In this document: positions 49,725-61,300 of the stretch, piece by piece
Layout of the letters: each line of letters opens with the position of its first letter
Numbering within the stretch: the first letter of the stretch is position 1
From: Petrosia ficiformis
Lineage: Eukaryota > Porifera > Demospongiae > Haplosclerida > Petrosiidae
Direction: 5' to 3'
Length of the DNA stretch: 64,000 bases
NCBI GenBank assembly: GCA_947044365.1
Contig: OX345645.1
Span: 3,619,741 to 3,683,740, forward strand
The notes under the pieces: generated by a model
What the model was told of the DNA's origin: nothing
Database searches by the model: none
What the model saw: the letters and a program-made list of their open reading frames with translations, nothing else
Made by a program: the position numbers and the translations under genes

Positions 49725-50330
49725 TTATGTATAGTATAACCTATAGCTGTATATTGTACAGCTACTCTTCCACAATTTGAATTATGATAGAATTAGAATT
49801 GGTTGGATAAACATGAAAGTATGATCTGTGTAATAAAATGTGCTGTTTCATGTATAGTAGCATATAGCTGTATATTGTAAGTACAGTTACTGTTCCACAA
49901 TTTGAAGAAGATGAGGATTATAATTTTTGGCATAAACACCTGAAAAGTATCATCTGTACAATAAATCATGTTGTTTCATGTATAGTAGTAACAATGTATG
50001 TAAAGTTACTATTACACAAGATGAGGATTATAATTTGTAATTGGTTCTCAAAAACATCGTTATTTTCCCGAAAGTATGATCTGTACAACAAATCATGTTA
50101 GTATCCTTGTATGTAGAGTTACTGTTTCACTCTTCTGAGAATATCAATTACTGGTGGATGATGAATTGCTTTAAAACAAATATCACCTTTAAAGCATAGT
50201 TATCATAATTATGTAATGTACAGCTACTGTTCCACACTTCTAAGCGGAATAATTAATTAGCTATAGAAGATGGTTAGTTGATTTAAACACAGGTATCATC
50301 TGTAAAATAAAATGGATAGTATGTAATTTG
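49725..50330 (+). repeat. Degenerate tandem repeat, unit about 110-140 bases
   Basis: Recurring blocks TTTCATGTATAGTAGCATAT, AGTTACTGTTCCACAATTTG, AAGATGAGGATTATAATTT and AAATCATGTTGTTTCATGTA appear three to five times with loss of parts. Confidence 0.7.
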
Positions 50331-51060
50331 TTAAGAATTTGAATTAGAAGAGGAAACGAGGGACTCGTTAAAATTGTAACACTGCCCATTATTTGTTTAC
50401 ATAATGAAACTAATCAAGTTCGCAGTATACCTTATAAGCATATAATTATGATGAAATGCGTTTGTTTGAAAGTGTCATGTGTTCCATAAAATAGTTATTG
50501 TATTGTATTGTGCTGGATACTGTTCCATACTGTTAAGAATTTGAATTAGAAGAGGAAACGAGGGACTCATTAAAATTGTAACACTGCCCATTATTTGTTT
50601 ACAAATGAAACTAATCAAGTTCGCAGTATACCTTATAAGCATATAATTATGATGAAATGCGTTTGTTTGAAAGTGTCGTGTGTACCATAAAATAGTTATT
50701 GTATTGTATTGTGCTGGATACTGTTCCATACTGTTAAGAATTTGAATTAGAAGAGGAAACGAGGGACTCGTTAAAATTTTAACACTGCCATTATTTGTTT
50801 ACAAACATGAAATGAGTCAATGTTAGTATGATTATGAAACAATCTAGTTAATAAGTTCCCAGTATACCATATATGGTAAATTGTAGGATTTTTATTAAGA
50901 ATTTGAGGAAATGAGGGATTCATTAAAATTGTAACACTGCCAGTGATTGTTTACAAACATTTAATGAGTCAAGGTTAGTATATGACTGAATAAATAATAA
51001 TCCAGTTAACAGGTTCCTATTATACCATATAAGGTAAATTGTAGGAATTTTATCTCGGAT
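50330..51060 (+). repeat. Tandem repeat, units of 202, 201 and shorter diverged copies
   Basis: GTTAAGAATTTGAATTAGAA starts units at 50330, 50532 and 50733, and a worn TTAAGAATTTGAGGAAATGA starts a fourth near 50897. The first two are almost identical through AGAGGAAACGAGGGACTCGT and CTTATAAGCATATAATTATG. Confidence 0.92.
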
Positions 51061-51237
51061 ATTATTGCATAAGAAATTTCCCATGATTATATTCAATAAA
51101 GTCAGTTTCAATTATAAAATGATATCATATAATTATACAATGAAGCCTTGTTTGTTTGTTTTCATTATCAATGTATATGGAAGACCCAAGAGTTTCTCAC
51201 AGCTGATAACACTAATTAATCTGTATATACGGGTATC

Positions 51238-51280
51238 AGAGATAATAAATAAAATATTTATTATTTTATTTATTATCTCT
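51238..51280. repeat. Near-perfect A+T hairpin
   Basis: AGAGATAATAAATAAAATA pairs with TATTTTATTTATTATCTCT around a few bases. Confidence 0.8.
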
Positions 51281-51744
51281 GGTGATATACTCGCTTTCAA
51301 AGGATTTTTGTTAGGGAGGGGAAAGAATTTGTTCATGTGAAGCACACTGCTCCTGTAGGGGGTCTGGTAGTGATCTCTTAGGAGATTTCATAAATTTAGG
51401 CTTGCTTTTGGGGTCCCAAAAGGCTAGTAGCTGAAATGTTGTTGCATGTTGAAATAAATTTGACCTAAATCTTGAATATCCCCCCTTCCCTCCCCCACTG
51501 TACGAACCCTGCCTGAATATGACTAACATTGTGCAACTTTTATAAATTATTGGATGAGAACTCATTCTACAAAAGACGTCATTCGTTTGTTGATGTAATG
51601 CAATTGATATTCAAATTAATATCAAAATTGATATCAAAATTGATATTTACTGTCATACCCAAAAAATATCTTATTATTTTCCTAATAAAGTCATTATTTA
51701 ATTACACAATATTTACATATGTGACACCACAAGTCAAAAAATCC

Positions 51745-54700
51745 TCAAGCAAATCTCTTCTTTCTTTTTGCTTCTCTCTCAACTACTTCATGATAATGTT
51801 TCAACATTTTTTGTCTATTTTCCGATCCAGCACTACTCCCTGTATCCATATCTCTAGAGCTTTGTGAAAACCCAAGACCAGCTCGTTCATCTCTGATCAT
51901 GGAGGTAACCTGATCAACGACAAGAGGGGGGGAGGAGGAGGAGAGTATAAGAGAATAATAGAGAGCAAGAAAACAGTAATATAAGACGAAAAGGAACGAT
52001 TATACATGTAGGTGAAATGTTTACTATCAAAACCCATAAATCTATCATATCAATTTTTTCACAGTAATGGGATATATAAACTGTAGTGTAAGAATTTAAT
52101 TTGCATTGCTATATTGTTAAATCAATGAGTAGTAACATAGTAAATTATGAACCTCTCGTACTGGCATTTCACTTCCTGTTGTCTCCCACGTATCTCCTCC
52201 ACTCTCCCACCATCCATTGATTTATTTAATTTAAATTGTTGATTTAGTTAACTATAATTTTAGTAAGGTTGTCTAACTAAATTCCAGGTCTACTCTATTA
52301 GGTATAAATAATTAAAATGAAAATTGGTCCATAATGGCCATTTTCAGTTAGTTAACTAAAACTAAAACCCTTCAGTAAGCCTAATGTTATTTTAGTTAAT
52401 TAAGTATAACTATGCTAATGCTTTGCTGATCTCTCCTCACATTGAAAATAATTGCTAAATTCTATGAATAAGGCTAAAAGAGAAAAGTGAAAAAATGCTG
52501 GTAGTCACTGGGAATCGAACCCTAGGCCATTGACTAACTTCAGCTAGTCACTGGGAATCGAACCCAGGATCATTGACTAACTTCAGCTAGTCACTGGGAA
52601 TCGAACCCAGGATCATTGACTGACTTCAACCAGTCATTGGGAATCAAACCCAGTCCCATTGACTGACTTCAACCAGTCACTGGGAATCAAACCCAGTCCC
52701 ATTGACTGACTTCAGCCAGTCACTGGGAAGCGAACCCAGGATCATTGACTGACTTCAACCAGTCATTGGGAATCAAACCCAGTCCCATTGACTGACTTCA
52801 GCCAGTCACTGGGAAGCGAACCCAGGATCATTGACTGACTTCAACCAGTCGTTGGGAATCAAACCCAGTCCCATTGACTGACTTCAGCCAGTCACTGGGA
52901 ATTGAACCCAGGGCCACTGACTTCAGCCAGTCACTGGGAATCAAACCTAGGGCCACTGACTGCAGCCAGCAGCCACATCTAAAATTGCTAGAAACTACAT
53001 GTATGTATACTACTCATTCATTAATGTCATACTAAAACAACACTAATATTAAGTTCTTACTGTCTTCATTCAAATATTTCAGCAGTAATTATATACATTT
53101 ACACAGCATCTAAGATGACTACTAAATAATTTTATAATTGTCATACTACATCAACACTAACATTAAAATTGAATTATTATTTCAGTAATAAACATACATT
53201 TACACATCATATAAGATGTATATAGTACATGTACATATAGAAGCATATTCTAAGAAAGCCACAAAGTCATTATTATGTCAGATTTGATTTCATTAGAAGT
53301 AGGTAAATGATTTCAATTGGTATGCTTTTATTAGCACAAAACAGGGGTCATTCTGTAATGAAATTAAACCTGACATAATCATAGATTAAAGATTACATTT
53401 ATGGTTTTCTTGGCTTAGTGTACTCATTTAACCACATTCTTAATAATCTAATCTAATTTAACATTGTTTTGAGTGTATGTTATAGTTTTATTATATGAAC
53501 AATTAAATTGGTCCGCTCTTCCAAGTCTTACACATAACAAGTGCATAATATACACACCTTACATGAACACATAACATGCAAACATGTTATATATGTGCAT
53601 ATACATGTACATGTACATGTACATGTACACATTATACATGTACACATTATAAATGTACATGTACATGTACATACATCATACGTGTTATATATGTGCATAT
53701 ACATACATGTACAGTTTTATTATTAAGTCTTTATTCTTGATTATGTTGACTACCACAATCTACATGTAAAGGGTCTAAGTCTTTCATCACATGACTAACT
53801 GCATGCCCTATCAAGAGGATGGACAAATAGATGGATGGATGGGCAGATAGACAGATGAGCATGCACTAGTGTTTTAGTAAGCCATAACTATCTATAACTA
53901 AAACCTTTTAGTGACTTTTAATAAGGCTTTTAGTGAACTAAATTACAAGTCTATTACAATAACTATAACTAACTAAAATGAAAATATGCCAATAATGGCA
54001 CTTTTACTAAAACTAAAACCCTTTTAGTAAGCCTAAAATTATTTTAGTTAATTAATTATAACTATAAGTAAAATTGTGATAAACTAGACATACAATAACT
54101 ATAACTAAAAGTGCTCATTATTGTCATACTAAAATAACACTAACATGCACACAGTGTTATGATTACTTTATTGCTGATCATGTGACCTGTGGCCAATCAG
54201 AGTGCAGATGTCACGTCACGTGTTATGATTACTTTGTTATGAATTGTGAATTAATTTTGTGATTAACATTCCAAGAAGATCAATGATTGTTGATTAGATT
54301 ATTTTGAATTCCAGAGAAACAATATTAGTTATATACTCAATGTCAGGTGAATTGGAATAAAGAACAGTAAATAGTATATACAAAGTAAAGTCTGTTCACA
54401 TTCACAATTAGGATGTGACAACTTTATATGCAATATAGTGCATAGTTTAATGTCATAAGGTTAATACATGATTATACTGTAATCATTAACGAAGTAATGG
54501 ATTGAAGCTTCACTTACACAAAAAAGAATGGGAAGGCTAATTATATGAAAATGGCACAAGTAAAAAGATTGTTGCTCATTCCAATTTCCAAACTAAAGTT
54601 ATGAACACATACTACTTGGGTTGTATGGAAGTAGTTAGTTTAATTTTGTTGCTAAGGTACATTCCTGATCTTGTTGGCATACATTGTGTTGTTCTGATAT

Positions 54701-57700
54701 CACTTCATTTCTTTCATAATTTCAGTTTCTTTCAGTTATTTTAAATCATCATTCACAGCAAATCATAAAACACAAATTCTGAGAATGATAATTGCATATT
54801 ATGTAATATGTTTACTATAGAAGCAATGAATCCCACACATAATTGCAAATAGACATTCAAATCACACTCTATGCTGATATTTTACAGTATTGTACTAGAA
54901 GTCACATGACTTTACAAGTTATTGTACCAAGAGTCACCTGACAGGAAGTTTTATTATACTAGCTACATGCTGTCAGGTAATAACAACTGGAAAGAGGCTA
55001 TCTCTTGCTTTGGTAACGGAAAAAAATAGTACAAATTAAATACTGAACAAGGTAGGTTTATGTGTAATAATGAAGTTACAGAGCTTTATCTATGCCCAGT
55101 ACTAAAGTTTCTCACTTCTGAGGTGACGGTAGCTTGAGATAATCCCTGGTCTCGGTTTTACCTCATTGTTTCAAATTGCTAATGTGTTTTTGAAAATTAA
55201 GTCAGCTAGATTAGACAAATAAATTATCATATATATACATGAAAAATATCCCTCGTTGCGATACATGTATTGTCACTTGTCCTTCAGACTCATGACAATA
55301 TTTACAGGTATCTGTATGATAAATATCTTGAATTACTTGATGTAAGAAAAGTGCTTTTAACTTTAGTTTGGAATGATCAACATAGCAACAACATAGCAAC
55401 AACATATATACTTCAATGCTATTGAATAGATAGTATTAAACTATACACTATAGTATGAATGGTATATCAACTCCAAAGAGGAAAGCTTGCAACTCAAATA
55501 GACAATAATAGAAATGGCATAGTATTTATGAAAAGTTACATAATAGTATTGAGAAAGGTGTGTGACTTCTGTAATGAAGTAATTAATAATTCATAAGTGT
55601 TTTGCTTATACTGAAAAGAGCATTGCACCATGATAGGATAATGAAAGTAACAAACACTACAGAGTTGGTCACATGGCAGTCACATGACTGTTAAACAAGA
55701 AGCTCCATACTATTTCCATCACAAAGTGTGAAGTTGATTGTAAAGCATTCATGTAATGTTTAATAGTAATGATCTAATCCAAAACTGTCGATTATGTAAG
55801 AGACAATGAATGACATCTAACATGGCCAAGTGGCCATTGGAAGAGAATCTTTAAATGCTCACTATTTGGCCAGCCAACTAAATATACTCTCCAGGAAGAG
55901 GGACTATTACTTCCTGATTTAATTCTGTTCTCTGTTCTTATATAAAATGGACAAATAGCGAGAGTTTAGAGGGACACAAATTATTTTTATTTTCTATTTA
56001 ACAGTCACACATACACTGTAGATCAAATTACAGAAATGCCACTCCCACCCCCTCCCCCTCCCCCCCCCCAAAAAACCTATTGTGACCTGTACTAGATAGT
56101 GTTGCATTCACATTGCATTCAATATTAGTTCAGTACTAATATTTAATTACCATTCATCAGCAGTATCCATCATTAGTAAACATTATTATTTGTATGGAAT
56201 AGTAAAACAATGTTTTATCTGGCCACTGAGTTGCTTCCATTTAGAGTATTTTACTTCATGAAACATATTCCGGTGGTAAGTTGGAATTGACCGCTGTTAG
56301 AAGATTTAAAGTACTCTAATTACAGATAATTTATTATTGTCTAAATCAGATCAGTAAGGCAATCTTCCATAAATATCAGATAACAAATATCAGATATCGG
56401 ATATCAGAATATTGGTACAAATTCCATATTGGTACAACAGATCGATTGGTTTATTACATATCACCATTATGGCCCATACGACCATTCTTATAAATGTTTT
56501 ACGACTAGTTTTTGTGGCAAGCCTGAACGAGCCCCACAAAAGTTTGTATAGTATATGTTGGCACTATAACATCAAGTCATTCTATATACTTATAACAATA
56601 ATATCTTCTTATAAGTGACGTGTGCATCAATGTTTTCCACAGAGGGCGTCTAGGCGTCCACAGACGCTTTAGTACTTACCTGAGATGCCCAAAGTAAGCA
56701 AAGACAAGGTTTCTGAAAGTCTCACTTGTCCCTTCAAATATTCATGTATGGATAACTAGATATTAAGGTTCACACATGTTTTAGTGTGGTTATGGTCTCC
56801 TCAGTGTCTGGAGCAAAGATTCAGATGATAATTGTGACAGAGAAGTTGGTGAACCTGTCCCTAAGATGAAGAAGCAAACAAGGAACATTTGGGTTCACTG
56901 GGAGACCCATTTTCTTTAGCTAGAGTACAATATGTTTGTTCAGTATACGATTTTAATTTCATATTACTATAAATGAACTCCCCTGATGAAAAATTATCAG
57001 TTAACACCAGACACCCAGTGATATAAACCTGGGGCTAACACTGTGGATGACCTAAAGAGAGATTGCCAAAATGAGAGAGAGGGGAAAGCTAAATTAGCTG
57101 CAAAAACTGGAAAAGAAGAAAGAAGTACTGTGTAAACAGAGGGAAGCTGATAGAGCTCAAAGGTAGAGACAGACGGACAGAGACAAGAGTTGTGGAGACG
57201 GATGACTAAAGGTAAGATTTTAAAGACAGAAGAAGAAAGAGACAGATGACCAAAAATAAGAAGCAGTTGCTACAAATTCCTTAAAGTAAACTGCTATCTG
57301 TACAGTAGAGAACAACAGACTTACCTGTGCACATGTACATGTACATGTACATGTACATGTATGTGTGTTTGTATCCAATTGTGTACAGTTGTACAAACAA
57401 GTGATATATTTGTGCAACTAATGTGAAAACATGCAAGAATGTTAATCACAAACAGCTGAAATCAACCACATGAAATCTTACATGTTAACATGTGTAGCTC
57501 TTTGTTCATACATTGGACATGCTTTTGTGTGCAGTTACCATAGCACTATAATCCACTTAAAGACCATTCCTATCCCATATGCATTTTATGTGAGGGAGTA
57601 AACTGATATCTAAGTAACAGTACACAAATACATATAATATACATGTACATACACACAAACATACATATAATTAATTAATTATATTATATATACGTATGTA

Positions 57701-58269
57701 TATAATTATATATACATATATATAATAAACATACATACACACATTCATATACACATACATGTACATACTTGTATACAGTGTATATACAATGTACATACAT
57801 GTACATGTACACACATGGTTTCGGGAAAACCTGGGATTTCACCTATTCCCTTGAAATTGAGAGTAATACATCCTCATTTAGTGTTGTTGTTTTGACCACC
57901 TTTAGTTATAGTTATAGCATTTGTAGTTTATCAAACTTTTAGTTTACTAATTAACTAAAATAATATTGGGCTTACTAAAAGGGTTTTAGTTTTAGTTAAC
58001 TAACTAAAAGTACCCAATTATCATTTTAGTTAGTTATAATTATTATAGTAGACTTGTAATTTAGTTATAGTTTAGTTAACTGAAAGTCATAATGCCTTAC
58101 TAAAAGGGGTTTTAGTTTTAGTTAACTAAAACAAAGCTAATAAATTATAGATTATTCAAATATACCAAAATAAGAAAAGATCAGTTTTAAGTACATGCAA
58201 TTGAGTGGGCAAAAAATGGTGCTTTTATGAGCGCTGACTACACTCCTCCCCATCCTCCAATTAGTAGCG

Positions 58270-58316
<47 letters not shown>

Positions 58317-61300
58317 ACTTGGGCGTGCTGCTGCCGCCAAATTATAAATATGTACTTTTAATATATACACCATCGTTCTTTCGATCAGCCATTGTCGTGT
58401 ATGATAATTGACCACAAATAATTAGTAAAGGATTATATTTATCCATCCAAATGTGTACAATCTAATCATGAAAGCACACCTTGGCTTTAAATTTTAATTA
58501 CCTTAATAATAATGGGATATTCCAAATGTGTACACTCTAACCATGAAAGAGCACCTTGGCTTTAAATTTTAATTACCTTAATAATAATGGGATATTCCAA
58601 ATGTGTACACTCTAACCATGAAAGAGCACCTTGGCTTTAAATTTTAATTACCTTAATAATAATGGGATATTCCAAATGTGTACACTCTAACCATGAAAGA
58701 ACACCTTGACTTTAAAATTTAATTACCTTAATAATAATGGGATATTCCAAATGTGTACAATCTAACCATGAAAGCACACCTTGACTTTAAATTTTAATTA
58801 CCTTAATAAGAATAATAATAATTATGGGATATTCCACATTAATTATGGGATATTCCAAATTCAAGAAAGTTATTATGATTAAAACACGATATATGGAGAA
58901 AGGATCTTATGATTACTTTCTTGTGTCTGAAATCCAACAACCTATTGTAGGTACTTGCTGGTCTGTAGCTTGAGAGTGTATTCATTTACACGCAATGCCA
59001 TTAATTGACCAAGCCCCCATCGAATGATGCCACTTCCTTAACAACATATACAATGAATAAGAGACACAAGAATATATAATTATATAAATTAAACCTCATG
59101 GAAAGCAATCATGGGGATGTTCTTGTGGGCCATAACAAAGAGGAGAGGGTTACAGAAATATAGCATTCAAACCAAATGTAACCATTAAATCTCAGTTACT
59201 CGGGAAATAGTAATTTGGTCAAACAATTACCTTCAAACACTTGATATTTGACCACTGTGTACAACAAGTAGTGTTGTTTTAGTTTGACAAGATTGACTAC
59301 ATTTAGTTATAGTTATAGTATGTCTGGTTTCTCAAACTTTGAGTTTAGTTATTAATTAACTAAGGTAAGGCTTAATGAAAGGGTTTTAGTTTTAGTTAAC
59401 TACTAAAAACGTCCACATTTTAGTTAGTTACATGTATACATGTAGTTATTACAATAGACCTGTAATTTAGTTATAGTTTTAATGCCTTACTAAAAAGATT
59501 TAGTTATAACTAAACCAATACACACTTACTGGTTGGTACATGTATTTATGTAGACCAGTACACAAGGACAACATCCTCACAGAGATACACACTTACTGGT
59601 TGTTGTATTCCTGTGCTATGTCTTCCCAATCCTTGTCCTTGTTGCCATCCGATTTTAAGTAACATTTGATGCCCTTTGTTCTCTTCAGCAATTGGTCTGA
59701 AAAACAACAAATATATATATACTATACTTGAGTATTAAGTACGTTTTAAAAACTGGAGAGATCAAAACACACTAAAACTTTAACTTTATTAATTAATTAT
59801 TCACGATTCATAATTATTATCCTTAATTAATTATTGAAGACTCCAAATCATGGAGTACTTAATATTATGTGTTTTGAGTTCAGGATCTGTGGCTGATCAC
59901 AATTTACCCTTGAAATACCAGTATAGGTACAACACATCATTACTAAAGGTCTTTCAATTTCACCATGACCTCAGAAAAATGTTCATAACTTTAGTTTTGA
60001 ACGACCAACAATCTTTTTGAATCTCTCTTTCCCATTGTATGTCAAATTTCAATCCAATTAATCCATAGCTTTGTTATTGAGTTACAATATTATGACATTA
60101 AACTATACATTATATTATAATTAAAGTCATCACATCATAATTTTGAGGTCATCATGAATGTGAACAGACTTATATAGGCACATACAACAGCATGTCAATT
60201 TATTAACAGCACAGGTCTACATGTACATGTATATAGTTAGACACTCCTTTGTGCTACAATAGGGGACTGAAACAGGATACCCAGTCATCTGGAATTTTAT
60301 CCATGAACTGGATATAAGGATCTGTTTCTTTGTAATCGTTTAATGTTTGCACATGTGTAGAAACCAAACACATTGAAATCAAAATTGCAATAAAGTGGGG
60401 TTGATAAGTGTCTTGCTCCGTGTCACTAGCTTTTTAGGCTCGTAGAGTGCATAACAATCTGTAAAAACACTAATGCTGCTTATATAAACATTTATTACAC
60501 CTCACTACAGCAATGGTGTGAGGTAATACTCTACTTTTTTACTGCAAACAAGTCATGAAATTTATCCAGGTACCTGACCATTAATGTGAATGAATGGTAA
60601 AAGACAGGATCCATTCCAGCCTTAGTATATACATACATTGAAAAAGACATACCTGTACATGTACATGTATGTGTACATGAACAGTACATGCTCAACATCC
60701 AAACGTTTTGTTAACTACAAGTAATTATGTAATTATTATTTGTGTTTCCTAGGCAACCATTATTTGTCCAATCATTATTTAATTATATCTACTCTTCACT
60801 AAATTTGATTTGTTGCAGCTCAATAATGCATACCTCATTAAATAGTACTTATTTGTTTGTAGGCATTGTAGTGGAATAATGATGTTAACAAATACTTACG
60901 ATAACATACAAGCGCTTATATTGTACTCATAGCATGTATCCCACACACACAACACAACATGTACTCACATAACATACATACACACAGACACATGAGACTT
61001 GCACCCAACATACTTACATTTGCACCTAACATATGCTAACAGAAACATAACATACACACAGACACAGAAACATATATAGAAATAGATGCACAAAGATCAC
61101 ATGACATGTACTCAGTTAACATACATGTACAAACACATAGACACATGACACATACTAACACAGAGACATGCACCTAACATATGCTAAGAGAAACATAGCA
61201 TACACACAGACACAGAAACATGTATGTAACACATATACAGAAATAGACGCACAAAGATCACATGACATGTACTCACTTATCATACATACACATAGACACA

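Larger units (their letters stand above)
45889..51744. other. Intergenic region between the reeler and G-patch genes
   Basis: I find no splice-bounded coding segment with recognisable protein features on either strand. The longest frames (84-92 residues) are A+T-rich and look random. The left half is simple A+T-rich sequence with small (GT) and (TAATTA) runs. The right half, from about 49700, is degenerate tandem repeats. The minus-strand promoter of the reeler gene should lie just right of 45888, where no clear motif is seen. Confidence 0.55.

Noticed and set aside
56630..57230. Possible coding or pseudogene stretch with Lys/Glu-rich translation
   Set aside because: The A+G-rich sequence gives charged peptides in several frames, with many stops and no recognisable family.
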